Source: Halodesulfovibrio sp. (GTDB lineage Bacteria; Desulfobacterota; Desulfovibrionia; Desulfovibrionales; Desulfovibrionaceae). From it: 64,000 nucleotides of DNA. The stretch lies in the NCBI RefSeq assembly GCF_015482765.1, contig NZ_JADMLB010000066.1, positions 1 through 64,000 on the forward strand. The letters are read 5' to 3'. Below are positions 1 through 8,316 of the stretch, one piece after another; the stretch's first letter is position 1, and each line of letters begins with the position of its first letter. The notes below the pieces were generated by a model. The model was given only the letters and a program-made list of their open reading frames with translations. It did not search any database and had not been told where the DNA came from. Made by a program: the position numbers and the translations under genes.

Positions 1-14
1 TGTACCGCCCACCA
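1..14 (+). tRNA. 3' end of a tRNA, probably tRNA-Val (cut by window edge)
   Basis: Bases 4-10 read ACCGCCC, followed by an A discriminator and an encoded CCA at 12-14, exactly as a tRNA 3' acceptor strand should look. A partner strand GGGCGGT is typical of bacterial tRNA-Val, and Val-Asp tRNA pairs are common. It lies 7 nt before a complete tRNA-Asp. The anticodon is outside the window, so the identity is inference. Confidence 0.6.
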
Positions 15-21
15 TTTATGC

Positions 22-98
<77 letters not shown>

Positions 99-107
99 CG
101 TAAATTT

Positions 108-138
108 AGTCCTCATACATTGTATGGGGACTTTTTTT
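108..138 (+). terminator. Rho-independent terminator of the tRNA unit
   Basis: The stem AGTCCTCATAC / GTATGGGGACT with a three-base loop is followed by seven T residues. It lies ten bases after the CCA end of tRNA-Asp. Confidence 0.85.
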
Positions 139-354
139 ATGCCCAAAATATCTTATGGCTGTTTAAACAGTTTTATATCAGGTCTTCTTCTCTTAAAAAT
201 ATCAATAAGGCTTTAACAAGTAATAGTATTTGTTATTTGTAAGCTTTTGATGTAGCCATCCAATATCTTTTTTTGACTATCTTTCTGTATTTCTAAACCA
301 TTATCAATGCCACGAAAAAACAGCGTTTTTTCATGAGATCATCAGGGCAATCGT

Positions 355-1737
355 ATGAAAGAGTGCAGTACTACCACTGTGATTGGAACGGCGATTCTTT
401 GTATCTGTATGACACTGCTCACAATAAGTTTTGTTGAGTTGCTAATTCGTCGTGACGCCGAGCATGAAGCTGCGCTTATGCGAGATACGCTGTTGAATAC
501 AGGTGCATTGATCGCACAGGAGATTCAACGGAACCTGTCATATGGGGTGGTTGTTACAGAAACGCTTCATGCTTTGCTTGAATCCAATGATTATGATGTG
601 CACGAGTTTGATAAATGGGGGGAACAGCTGACGTCGATTGGCTCTGGTGTCGGTTCAGTTCAGCTTGCTCCAGATGGAATTGTTTCTCATATTTATCCGC
701 TTAAGGGGAATGAAGGCGCAATAGGGCATAATTTGCTTAAAGATAAACATCGTGATGACGGTGCGCTACTTGCGATTCAAAGTCGGGAACTGACTTTTTT
801 AGGCCCGCTTAAGCTTATTCAAAATGGAAAATACGCTGTGATCGCTAGAAAGCCAGTGTTCAGAATTGAACATGGTGAAGAGAAGTTCTGGGGTTTTACT
901 ATCGCGTTGTTGCTTGTGGATGATGTTCTTCCTGCCAGAGTGTGCCAGTTAGATCAGCAAGGTTTGTATATTAAGCTTGAAGGGTACAACCCGGACTCTG
1001 AAACTGCTTCGGTGCTGTTTACTTCTGAGAAATGGCACGGGGGCAACGATGTTGCAATGCGCATTGAGGTGCCGAACGGAGAGTGGGTTCTGCATCTGGC
1101 GCACGATCCCATCGATAACAAATATTATATGCTGAGTCGTATTGTGACGATTTTCTTTTCAGTCTTTTTTTCAGCATATGTATTTGTGCAGCAATGTCTT
1201 ATGAGCGCGAAGCAGGACGAAATCTCTTACCTGAATAAGCGCCTTACCACGCTTTCGCTTAAGGATGAACTGACAGGTGTGGGGAATCGCAGGGCAGGGA
1301 TGATGGCTCTGGAGAAGAGAGTTCAAGAGTCACAAGCTGCAAATAAATCGCTTTCGGTTTTGATGCTCGATCTTGATTTGTTCAAGCAGGTGAATGACAA
1401 CTATGGACACCCTGCTGGAGACAGTCTTTTAAGGCATTCTGCATTATGTCTAAAAAAAGCGGTTCCACTTTGTGATACTGTTTTCAGGATTGGCGGAGAC
1501 GAATTTATTATGCATTTCCCCGAAATGACCTTAACGCAATGTACCGATGTTGCAGAACGTATTGTCGATTTCGTAAAGAATATGCCTTGCGAGTATGATG
1601 GGAAGGAGCTTCCAATGAGTTTTTCAATTGGGATTGCAGAGTATCGCTCAGATGAATCAATAGAGTCACTATTGCGACGAGTAGATGATAAGCTTTATGA
1701 GGCTAAGAAGGCAGGAAGAAATACCGTTAAATTTTAA
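355..1737 (+). CDS. Membrane-anchored CHASE-like/GGDEF diguanylate cyclase
   Basis: A 460-residue membrane protein predicted to make cyclic di-GMP from two GTP. An N-terminal membrane helix (about 9-31) and a second one (about 260-282) bracket a roughly 230-residue periplasmic sensor region that resembles a CHASE-type domain. The cytoplasmic GGDEF domain follows, with the intact motif FRIGGDEF (GGDEF at 380-384) and the typical ending KLYEAKKAGRN. The allosteric inhibitory RxxD site, normally just before the GGDEF loop, reads PLCD, so product inhibition may be absent. There is no EAL domain. The gene is monocistronic, ending in a shared hairpin. The ligand sensed is unknown. Confidence 0.9.
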   Translation: MKECSTTTVIGTAILCICMTLLTISFVELLIRRDAEHEAALMRDTLLNTGALIAQEIQRNLSYGVVVTETLHALLESNDYDVHEFDKWGEQLTSIGSGVGSVQLAPDGIVSHIYPLKGNEGAIGHNLLKDKHRDDGALLAIQSRELTFLGPLKLIQNGKYAVIARKPVFRIEHGEEKFWGFTIALLLVDDVLPARVCQLDQQGLYIKLEGYNPDSETASVLFTSEKWHGGNDVAMRIEVPNGEWVLHLAHDPIDNKYYMLSRIVTIFFSVFFSAYVFVQQCLMSAKQDEISYLNKRLTTLSLKDELTGVGNRRAGMMALEKRVQESQAANKSLSVLMLDLDLFKQVNDNYGHPAGDSLLRHSALCLKKAVPLCDTVFRIGGDEFIMHFPEMTLTQCTDVAERIVDFVKNMPCEYDGKELPMSFSIGIAEYRSDESIESLLRRVDDKLYEAKKAGRNTVKF

Positions 1738-1824
1738 TAACTGGGAACAGTTTATTCTTAGTGAAGAAAGAGAGTGATAATTCAAAAGAAGCGTTGCTAA
1801 CGTGTTTTATACAAGAAGTAACAA

Positions 1825-1858
1825 TCGGGTGTTCCATCAAGGAACACCCGATTTTTTT
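1825..1858. terminator. Terminator between convergent genes
   Basis: An 11-bp perfect stem TCGGGTGTTCC / GGAACACCCGA with loop ATCAA is followed by a T run on the + strand. It serves the cyclase gene and abuts the stop codon of the convergent transporter gene. Confidence 0.9.
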
Positions 1859-1859
1859 A

Positions 1860-2768
1860 TTAAGAGTGTTGAATAAGCTGTGATTGATTCATTTTCCATT
1901 TTACCGCACCGTGAAGAAGGAGTGTTGTAACAACAACAGTACCGCCTTCGACAGCTCTTTGGCTTGGTATTTCATTGAGGCAGAGCCAAATCCAGAGAGG
2001 GCCGGTTGCCGTTTCCAATAACATAAGCATCCCGACTTCTGCCGCGGGGATACGCATTGGCCCTAATGTAATAAGAATAAAGGAAACCGGTATAATAACA
2101 ACGCAGTGAAGAAGCATCCAACCCCAGCCGGTGCTGAAAATATCTAAGGGGTGTCCAGCTGCGCCGCTGATTGCGGCAGTGATAGCCCCTGCAACGATAA
2201 GGGCAGGTGTCATATTTCTGGAGCCGGCTTCTCGGTCGCTTACAAATTTTCCGGCAAGCGCAACACTGCATCCTAAGGCCGTCAGGTCACCCCATATATT
2301 GGCACTGTGCCATGAGTCTGAAAGAACCCACATAATGCCCATCATAGAAACAACAATAGCAGCCCATGTTATCGGCGGAGAGCTTTCTTTCAAAAAGATA
2401 CGTGAAAGAATGGCGGCAAAAAGAGGCTGCGTGCTGATCATAACCAATACGTTTGCGACCGACGTCATATAAACAGAAGATACAAAGCAAATAGTGCTGG
2501 CAACAAAAAGCAAGGCTGAACGCAATATTTTTTTGTCCAAAGAAAGGATGCGCTGTTTCGGCATGGAAAAACGGCACCAAAAATAGACCATAAGGCTTAG
2601 TAGCAGCCCGCGCCAAAAGAGCAGGTCGAAGGATTGGGCATTGATGAGCCGTATCATAAGGGAATCGAAACTTAGAACAAGCACGCCCAGTGCTGTTAGA
2701 AGTAGCCCTTTAACATATTCAGAATGCATAAGTGTCTCACAACTTGGTAAAAGGTCTTTCTGTGCCAT
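1860..2768 (-). CDS. EamA/DMT-family membrane transporter
   Basis: A 302-residue, very hydrophobic protein with about ten predicted membrane segments in two homologous halves, the usual EamA (drug/metabolite transporter) architecture and length. Members export or import amino acids, nucleotides or other small metabolites across the inner membrane, and the substrate cannot be read from sequence. Typical pieces are WRGLLLSLMVYF early and a late segment rich in Leu, Thr and Gly. A second possible start is the Met at residue 14 (2729). Neither start has a strong ribosome binding site. The gene stands alone, divergent from the DUF134 regulator gene. Confidence 0.85.
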   Translation of the reverse strand: MAQKDLLPSCETLMHSEYVKGLLLTALGVLVLSFDSLMIRLINAQSFDLLFWRGLLLSLMVYFWCRFSMPKQRILSLDKKILRSALLFVASTICFVSSVYMTSVANVLVMISTQPLFAAILSRIFLKESSPPITWAAIVVSMMGIMWVLSDSWHSANIWGDLTALGCSVALAGKFVSDREAGSRNMTPALIVAGAITAAISGAAGHPLDIFSTGWGWMLLHCVVIIPVSFILITLGPMRIPAAEVGMLMLLETATGPLWIWLCLNEIPSQRAVEGGTVVVTTLLLHGAVKWKMNQSQLIQHS

Positions 2769-2989
2769 GAAAAAGGCTGATGCGGCGAAATACTATGTTT
2801 GGAATATTAAGTCACCAGATATTCAGATAATACGGTGCGTAGAGCTGGTTTGTGATTACAAAGTAACTCTGTAAAAGCAGCATGAAAATTTTACGCTGTA
2901 ACGAGTGTCCACTAATGTGAAAAGAGGCAATGCGATTATAAAGGATATTTGCTTACGAGTATTCATGTTTGGAACGAGAAAAAAATTTC

Positions 2990-3043
2990 GAGCATATGTT
3001 CATAATAAATCAAATAGTTATGATTTTTTTTGAACATATGCTC
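2990..3043. promoter_or_regulatory. Perfect 13-bp inverted repeat, probable operator
   Basis: GAGCATATGTTCA at 2990-3002 is repeated as its exact reverse complement TGAACATATGCTC at 3031-3043. Each arm is itself a near-palindrome around CATATG, as expected for two sites of a dimeric regulator. The inner arm ends 10 bp before a TTGACT -35 box, so binding should affect the promoter of the DUF134/MinD cluster. It may be autoregulation by the DUF134 protein, which is inference. Confidence 0.65.
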
Positions 3044-3053
3044 ATTTTTTCTG

Positions 3054-3081
3054 TTGACTTTGAGAAGCGGATACATAAAGT
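3054..3081 (+). promoter_or_regulatory. Sigma70-type promoter for the DUF134/MinD cluster
   Basis: TTGACT (3054-3059) and TAAAGT (3076-3081) are separated by 16 bp. They sit 30-60 bp upstream of the GTG start at 3113 and just downstream of the inverted repeat. The -10 box is only a fair match. Confidence 0.45.
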
Positions 3082-3112
3082 GTGAGTACTTACTAACCGA
3101 ACAGGAGAATTT

Positions 3113-3472
3113 GTGGGCAGACGAAAAATAACCCGTGTTGTCAGGCGGATGCCGCATGTTGTGTTTTACAAACCGCAGGGCATACCAATGATGGACTTAA
3201 CAACAGTTGAATTATCTGTAGATGAGTTTGAAGCATTACAGTTGATTGATGCTGAAGGGTTTTTACAAGAAGAAGCTGCCACACAAATGGGGGTTTCCCG
3301 TCCTACACTTGGACGCATTTTAGCAGGTGCACGAAAAACAGTGGCAACTGCACTTTCAAATGGATGCGCGATTCGAGTTGAAGGTGGAGACTATAAATTT
3401 GAAGCAGAGTTACAGGCTAAGAACGAAGCAGGACAGCCTTGTTGTTCTGGTGGTAAGCAAACAGAGAGGTAG
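3113..3472 (+). CDS. DUF134 family DNA-binding protein
   Basis: A 119-residue protein of the DUF134 family, which has a sigma-70 region 4-like helix-turn-helix. The N-terminus GRRKITRVVRRMP is characteristic, followed by an acidic ELSVDEFEALQLIDAEG segment and the HTH QEEAATQMGVSRPTLGRIL. The start is GTG, six bases after AGGAG. The C-terminus carries a CC pair. Such genes commonly sit next to NifX/dinitrogenase-cofactor family and MinD genes, as here. It is the first gene of the cluster and a likely regulator of it. The inverted repeat just upstream is its most likely target, but this is inference. Confidence 0.85.
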   Translation: MGRRKITRVVRRMPHVVFYKPQGIPMMDLTTVELSVDEFEALQLIDAEGFLQEEAATQMGVSRPTLGRILAGARKTVATALSNGCAIRVEGGDYKFEAELQAKNEAGQPCCSGGKQTER

Positions 3473-3478
3473 CCTTAT

Positions 3479-3497
3479 TGTGGTGTAGCGCACCACA
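3479..3497 (+). other. Hairpin between the first two cluster genes
   Basis: A 7-bp perfect stem TGTGGTG / CACCACA with a five-base loop, directly after the DUF134 stop codon. There is no T run, so it is more likely an mRNA processing or stability element than a terminator. Confidence 0.4.
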
Positions 3498-3551
3498 GAG
3501 GCGGTAGAGACGACCCATTTCTGATGCAATGACATCACCAAGGAGTAACAC

Positions 3552-4103
3552 ATGGAATCAGTTAAAATAGCAATCAGCACTAACGGCCCTACACTTGAAG
3601 ATACTGTAAACCCACGTTTTGGGCGGGCACCAGGTTTTTTGATTGTTGATTCTCAGAGTCTTGAATTTTCGTATCTTGATAACGGTCTTTCCCAGACTAT
3701 GTCTCAGGGAGCCGGTATTCAAGCTGCTCAAAATGTAGCTGGCAGCGGTGCACAAGTGGTGCTGACAGGCTACGTAGGTCCAAAAGCATTTACTGCTCTG
3801 GAAGCAGCACATGTTCAGATTGGACAGGACGTTGAAAATATGACGGTTCGTCAGGCCGTTGAAGAATTTAATAAAGGCAATATCACAATTGCTTCTTCAC
3901 CTAATTCCCAAGGTAAAAGCGGAATGAGCGCAACAGCTCAAGCTCCGCAACAGCCTCAGGGAGCCGGCGCTGGTGCTGGCCGTGGTGCAGGTGCCGGAAT
4001 GGGCGCTGGACGCGGCATGGGCGGCGGACGCGGTCAAGGTGGACAAGGCGGCGGACGTTGTGGCGGTCAAGGTGGCGGTCGCAGAGGCGGAGGTCGTTTC
4101 TAG
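3552..4103 (+). CDS. NifX/dinitrogenase iron-molybdenum cofactor family protein with Gly-Arg tail
   Basis: A 183-residue cytoplasmic protein. Residues about 5-110 form the NifX/NifB C-terminal type fold that in relatives binds metal-sulfur clusters (IAISTNGPTLEDTVNPRFGRA, then the GPKAFTALEAA segment). The remaining 60 residues are low-complexity Gln/Pro, then Gly-Ala and Gly-Arg repeats ending in RRGGGRF. A strong ribosome binding site (AGGAG) precedes the ATG. The gene context matches the orange-protein (ORP) complex of Desulfovibrio, whose ORP protein carries a Mo-Cu-S cluster, but I cannot say whether this protein binds that cluster. The tail may be a flexible or nucleic-acid/partner-binding segment. 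Confidence 0.8.
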   Translation: MESVKIAISTNGPTLEDTVNPRFGRAPGFLIVDSQSLEFSYLDNGLSQTMSQGAGIQAAQNVAGSGAQVVLTGYVGPKAFTALEAAHVQIGQDVENMTVRQAVEEFNKGNITIASSPNSQGKSGMSATAQAPQQPQGAGAGAGRGAGAGMGAGRGMGGGRGQGGQGGGRCGGQGGGRRGGGRF

Positions 4104-4957
4104 TGATTATTGCAGTGGCTAGCGGCAAGGGTGGTACTGGTAAAACAACAGTTACCGCTGCGTTGGCAGCTAACTGGAAAACCCCCGTTGCTGCGGTTGA
4201 TCTGGATGTTGAAGAGCCTAATCTTCATTTATTTTTACATCCTGCAATCACCGGAACAGAGAAAGGATATATAGAGATACCCCAAGCAGACGAGAGGATG
4301 TGCACCTCTTGTGGTGCCTGCGCTGAGTTGTGCCAGTTTAAGGCCATTGCATTAATTGGGGATACTTTGTTGACCTTTCCTGAAATGTGTCATGGTTGTG
4401 GCGGTTGTATTGCTGTGTGTCCAACCGGTGCATTAACAGAGAGTTCTCGCGAGCTGGGCGAGCTGTGCCATGGCACTTCCGGTGATATTGCGTTCCATAT
4501 GGGTAGACTTCGCATCGGTGAGGCGATGTGTCCTCCACTAATGAAGTTGGTTAAGAACGAGGTCTTTTCATCGTATGAAAATGATACTCGCGACGTTATT
4601 CTAGATTCTCCTCCCGGTGCGAGTTGCCCTGCAGTTTGTGCAGTAGCAGATGCGGACTGTGTGGTGCTGGTGACAGAGCCTACCCCGTTTGGATTTTATG
4701 ATTTTAAAATTGCGTATGAAGCTTTTTCTGTTTTCAACAAGCCAATGGGTGTTGTTGTGAACAAGGCTGGTATCGGAGACCGGCAGGTGTATGACTTCTG
4801 CAATGAACACAATATTCCAATCTGGGCGGAGATTCCGTTTGAGAGGGGGATAGCAGAAGCATATTCAACGGGATCAGTAATTACTGAGGCAGTTCCGACG
4901 CTAAAGCCTGTTTTTGAAGAGCTGACCCGCTCTATTCAGGAGTCCGTCCATGCATGA
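4103..4957 (+). CDS. MinD-type ATPase with two [4Fe-4S] ferredoxin motifs
   Basis: A P-loop ATPase of the MinD/Mrp family with an inserted 2x[4Fe-4S] ferredoxin module. The deviant Walker A is SGKGGTGKTT at the N-terminus. Cluster motifs CTSCGACAELC and CHGCGGCIAVC follow at about residues 60-105. I place the start at the GTG that overlaps the previous stop (TAGTG), with GGAGG about nine bases upstream. An upstream in-frame TTG would add a basic extension read from the Gly-Arg repeats. The gene overlaps the next one. By analogy with ORP clusters it probably assembles or transfers a metal cluster to the NifX-like partners. Confidence 0.88.
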   Translation: MIIAVASGKGGTGKTTVTAALAANWKTPVAAVDLDVEEPNLHLFLHPAITGTEKGYIEIPQADERMCTSCGACAELCQFKAIALIGDTLLTFPEMCHGCGGCIAVCPTGALTESSRELGELCHGTSGDIAFHMGRLRIGEAMCPPLMKLVKNEVFSSYENDTRDVILDSPPGASCPAVCAVADADCVVLVTEPTPFGFYDFKIAYEAFSVFNKPMGVVVNKAGIGDRQVYDFCNEHNIPIWAEIPFERGIAEAYSTGSVITEAVPTLKPVFEELTRSIQESVHA

Positions 4958-5813
4958 GATTCTCGTAATCAGCGGTAAGGGCGGAGCCGGTAAAACAACT
5001 GTTACCGGTGCGTTTGCCCACCTTTCAGATAATGCAATTCTTTGTGATCTTGATGTGGATGCGCCGGACTTTCATTTGATAAGTCAGCCGGATAAGTATC
5101 AGAATCATGAGTTTTGGTCTGGATACGAAGCTTCGATTCGGCAGGAAGACTGTATGCATTGTGGGGACTGCCTTGAGCGTTGCCGATTTGATGCGATTAC
5201 TGTCAATGATGGTGAATATACTGTTGACCCGATGAAATGCGAAGGCTGTAAAGTTTGTGTTGCATTGTGTCCGGGCGAAGCAATTGATTTTACCTTAAAA
5301 AAATGTGGTGAATGGTACAGATCTAAAACTCGCTTCGGACAGCTTGTGCATGCACAACTGTATCCGGGCGAAGAGAACTCCGGCAGACTCGTTGCCCTGC
5401 TTAAAGATGAGGCCCGTAAAACGGCTAAAGAAAACGGGTACGATATTTTGCTGGCAGACGGTGCACCGGGCATTGGGTGTCCTGTCATCAGTTCTTTATC
5501 CGGAACCGATTTGGCTGTGTTTGTAACAGAGCCTACTCCTTCCGGCCTGCATGATCTGGAACGTGTTGCTGCATTATGTGACCACTTCCGCGTAAAAGGT
5601 TGTGTTGTCATCAATAAATACGATTTGAATACCGACATGACAGGCAAAATCGAATCGTTCTGTAAACAGCAGGGCTATCCTGTTGCGGGAAGAATTCCGC
5701 ATTCCGATGCTGTCACAGCAGCAATGGTAGACCGCAAGGCTGTTACAGAGTTTGATTCTGCAATGTACTCTGATTTTGCCGGTATTTGGAACAATGTACT
5801 CTCACAGCTGTAA
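4950..5813 (+). CDS. Second MinD-type ATPase with two [4Fe-4S] motifs
   Basis: A paralogue of the preceding gene, 287 residues, overlapping it by 8 nt, which implies translational coupling. Walker A is SGKGGAGKTT near residue 10. Ferredoxin motifs CMHCGDCLERC and CEGCKVCVALC lie at about residues 67-110. ADGAPGIGCP is the Walker B/switch II region. Paired paralogues of this kind are known in the Desulfovibrio ORP operons and next to DUF134/NifX genes elsewhere. They probably act as a heterodimer on the NifX-like proteins on either side. The precise cluster handled is not readable from sequence. Confidence 0.88.
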   Translation: MHEILVISGKGGAGKTTVTGAFAHLSDNAILCDLDVDAPDFHLISQPDKYQNHEFWSGYEASIRQEDCMHCGDCLERCRFDAITVNDGEYTVDPMKCEGCKVCVALCPGEAIDFTLKKCGEWYRSKTRFGQLVHAQLYPGEENSGRLVALLKDEARKTAKENGYDILLADGAPGIGCPVISSLSGTDLAVFVTEPTPSGLHDLERVAALCDHFRVKGCVVINKYDLNTDMTGKIESFCKQQGYPVAGRIPHSDAVTAAMVDRKAVTEFDSAMYSDFAGIWNNVLSQL

Positions 5814-5859
5814 TTAACCCTTGCAGCACTGAAATTTTGACATGTTACAAGGAGAAAAT

Positions 5860-6270
5860 ATGTCTTCAACTCTCGTAGCAGTTCCATCTGCAGCACCAGG
5901 TGGATTGGAAGCAGGCGTAGATGCACACTTCGGCCATTGCCAGATGTACACTCTTATTTCCGTAGAAGACGGAAAAATCGCCAATGTAGAAGTTATTCCG
6001 AACATCCCTCATGAGCAGGGTGGTTGCATGGCTCCTGTAAATTACCTTGCAGGTCACAAAGTGCAGACCCTTATCTCTGGCGGTATGGGCATGCGTCCTC
6101 TGATGGGTTTCCATCAGGTTGGTATTGATGTTCTTCACGGCAACGGCGCAGCAAGCGTTCAGGATGCTGTAAGTGCATTTATCGCAGGCTCTCTGCCTCG
6201 TTTTTCTCAGGAATTCACTTGTGGTGGCGGCGTTGATCACAGCGCTGAAGGCTGTGGCAGTCATCACTAG
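5860..6270 (+). CDS. NifX/dinitrogenase iron-molybdenum cofactor family protein
   Basis: A 136-residue single-domain member of the NifX-like cofactor-binding family. Features seen are the N-terminal GLEAGVDAHFGHCQMYTLI, a central GGCMAPVNYL, the GGMGMRPLMGF loop, and a C-terminal Cys/His-rich tail (FTCGGGVDHSAEGCGSHH) that could ligand metal. The start at 5860 has AAGGAGA eight bases upstream. An upstream ATG at 5842 lacks one. It closes the cluster of DUF134, NifX-like, MinD, MinD and NifX-like genes and is a good candidate for the cluster-carrying protein of the complex. Confidence 0.85.
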   Translation: MSSTLVAVPSAAPGGLEAGVDAHFGHCQMYTLISVEDGKIANVEVIPNIPHEQGGCMAPVNYLAGHKVQTLISGGMGMRPLMGFHQVGIDVLHGNGAASVQDAVSAFIAGSLPRFSQEFTCGGGVDHSAEGCGSHH

Positions 6271-6556
6271 AAAAAAATTGCATAGGTATAAGGAAGACGA
6301 AACACGCGACATGAAAACAGCGCTGCAAATTTGGACTCCTGAGTTTGCATTTCTTGATCGCAAACGTGTCTTGTCTACGCTCCTGACCTATTAGCAACCC
6401 TGCGATGGCAACATCGCGCAACTATCGGAGCGGTCGTACGATACATCGATATTCTTTGCTGAAGGTATGAGCTGCACGGCACCGCGCCAAAGCAAACTTT
6501 CGCTAACAGCAGAGGCTCTTTTCTGGATATACTGATATAATCCGGTAGTTATGCAA
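6271..6556 (+). other. Non-coding stretch after the MinD/NifX cluster
   Basis: No convincing gene. A possible 27-codon reading frame (6311-6394, starting MKTALQIWTPEF) has only a weak purine stretch before it. A small hairpin CGATG-GCAA-CATCG (6402-6415) has a GNRA-type loop. I would treat this as a 3' untranslated region. Confidence 0.4.
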
Positions 6557-6597
6557 CAGAAAAACGAGGTGTGTTATCACCTCGTTTTTCTGCGTTT
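6557..6597 (+). terminator. Strong rho-independent terminator
   Basis: A 15-bp perfect stem (6557-6571 with 6578-6592) around loop TGTTAT, followed by CGTTTTA. It marks the end of the transcript that begins with the DUF134 gene. Confidence 0.85.
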
Positions 6598-6756
6598 TAC
6601 GACCCCGTTTTTATTGATAGCTAGCGCAGGCTATTAGTCAAAAAATCTTCTCTTGCCCTCTCCTGTCTATCTTTCCTTGCTGTTCTTGGCTTCAGTAACT
6701 ATATACCTTGCGGTGCAGGGCGCAGTTCCTGCCATTTTGAGCCCAAGGAGACGCCC

Positions 6757-7578
6757 GTGTTTATCCCATTGGATACATGTACTGATGAATTTTCTGAAGA
6801 AGCTGCGGCATTCGGTTTTTGTACTGCCTGTGGCAAACAGCATTCTTTGCCTTATGGAGCGGCAAAATTTTATGCTCGCCAGTTGCGTCAGCAACTTGAG
6901 GATAAGGGCGATATGTTGTTGCCGATTCCAGACGGTGTAGAAAATCAGCAGGATATTCAAAAACAGATTGATGCACTGGAGGGGAATCCTCGGTACAGCA
7001 TGGAATATCTTTGGGGCAAAGCACTTGGACAAATGCTTGGTGTCATGGTTTGTAAAAAGAATGATGGTACCATAGGTATTGTTCGTGCTTTCTCCGGTCA
7101 GTATGATCGACTGTACCAAATACCCGGCTGGGTACCGCCCGTGATGGATTTGGCGCGATATAATGCAGTGAACTCCGCTGGGAATAAAATAGTAAATGAC
7201 TATTCAGACCGGATAGAGGCGCTTGCCCCCTCAGAGCAGGCGATGCTGCAACAATTGAAGCGGGAACGTAAAGCTTGTTCCCGTTCATTAATGGATGAAT
7301 TATACGGGCTGTATATTTTGGGGAACTTTAAGGGTGAACAGAAGCCGTTAAAGAATGTTTTTTACAGTCAGCAGGGGATGCGAACTGGTACAGCTGATTG
7401 TTGTGCTCCTAAATTGATTCATTATGCACAGCAGAATCAATTGACGCCACTAGGGATTGCGGAATTTTTTTACGGGGCAGAAAATAAATCGCAGACAAGG
7501 CAGCACGGTAAATTTTACGAGGCGTGCGAAGAAAAATGCCAGCCGATTCTCGGCTTTATGCTCTGCGGATTACCATAA
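6757..7578 (+). CDS. Stand-alone N-terminal domain of a long RluA-type pseudouridine synthase
   Basis: A 273-residue protein starting at GTG with AAGGAG six bases upstream. It resembles the N-terminal half of the long (about 550-residue) RluA-family synthases of gammaproteobacteria. Matching features are MFIPLD at the start, GKALGQMLGVMVC, GIVRAFSGQYDRLYQIPGW, GTADCCAPKLIHYA and a Cys-containing end (GKFYEACEEKCQPILG). In those proteins the synthase domain follows in the same chain. Here two in-frame stop codons separate the two halves and the next gene supplies the synthase. Its own role is unknown. Conserved Cys residues suggest metal binding, and a substrate-recognition role is inference. 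Confidence 0.75.
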   Translation: MFIPLDTCTDEFSEEAAAFGFCTACGKQHSLPYGAAKFYARQLRQQLEDKGDMLLPIPDGVENQQDIQKQIDALEGNPRYSMEYLWGKALGQMLGVMVCKKNDGTIGIVRAFSGQYDRLYQIPGWVPPVMDLARYNAVNSAGNKIVNDYSDRIEALAPSEQAMLQQLKRERKACSRSLMDELYGLYILGNFKGEQKPLKNVFYSQQGMRTGTADCCAPKLIHYAQQNQLTPLGIAEFFYGAENKSQTRQHGKFYEACEEKCQPILGFMLCGLP

Positions 7579-7593
7579 TTTTTGGAATGATAT

Positions 7594-8253
7594 ATGTTTG
7601 ATAAGTATGATGCATCACATCTGACTATGGATGTCCTGTATTCCGATGACCATTGTGTCGTGGTTTATAAGCCGTCAGGTCTGCTTTCAGTTCCCGGTAA
7701 GGGGCCGGAGAAAGCTGACTGTGTCGTCAGTCGTGTTCGGGAAATGTTTCCCGGGTGCATAGAACATCCTGAAGCACACCGACTTGATATGTCGACTTCG
7801 GGGATCTTGATCTTAGGGCTGACGTTGGAAGCAAAGAGAAATCTTTCTACAGAGTTTCGTGAACGGCGTGTTGGGAAGAAGTATGAGGCTATTCTTGATG
7901 GTGAAGTTCGTGGAGATAGTGGGGAAATTGATTTACCGCTGCGTCTGGACTGGTTCAACAGCCCGATTCGTATTTACGATCCGCTTCAGGGGAAAAAGTG
8001 TATAACACTTTGGCAAAAGCTTGATTATTTTGATGGAAAAACTCGTATTGCGTTTGATTTGATTACTGGCCGTACGCACCAGTTGCGAGTGCACTCATCA
8101 CACAAATTTGGTCTTGGGTGTCCTATTGTAGGGGATAACCTTTATGGTACACGAAACCCCGGTGAGCGTTTGATGCTTCATTCTCGTTATCTGAAGGTAG
8201 CCCACCCTGTTACTGGGGAAATGCTGGAGTTTGACAGGGCACCTGATTTTTAA
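7594..8253 (+). CDS. RluA-family RNA pseudouridine synthase
   Basis: A 219-residue synthase that isomerises uridine to pseudouridine in rRNA or tRNA. The catalytic motif HRLDMSTSGIL carries the essential Asp. Other family blocks are VVVYKPSGLLSVPGKG at the start and GRTHQLRVHSSHKFGLGCPIVGDNLYG near the end. It lacks an S4 domain, as RluA proper does. It begins 15 nt after the stop of the N-domain gene, in the same frame, so the two are almost surely co-translated parts of one enzyme system. The target base cannot be assigned from sequence. Confidence 0.92.
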   Translation: MFDKYDASHLTMDVLYSDDHCVVVYKPSGLLSVPGKGPEKADCVVSRVREMFPGCIEHPEAHRLDMSTSGILILGLTLEAKRNLSTEFRERRVGKKYEAILDGEVRGDSGEIDLPLRLDWFNSPIRIYDPLQGKKCITLWQKLDYFDGKTRIAFDLITGRTHQLRVHSSHKFGLGCPIVGDNLYGTRNPGERLMLHSRYLKVAHPVTGEMLEFDRAPDF

Positions 8254-8316
8254 CGTAGTAAAAAATGGTATATTTCAGATAGCGATATACTTTGGTGATA
8301 CTTCGGGAGAATCGAA

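Noticed and set aside
7576-7593. Sequencing frameshift joining the two pseudouridine synthase genes
   Set aside because: The two genes are already in the same frame and are separated by two in-frame stops (TAA and TGA), so a single indel would not fuse them.
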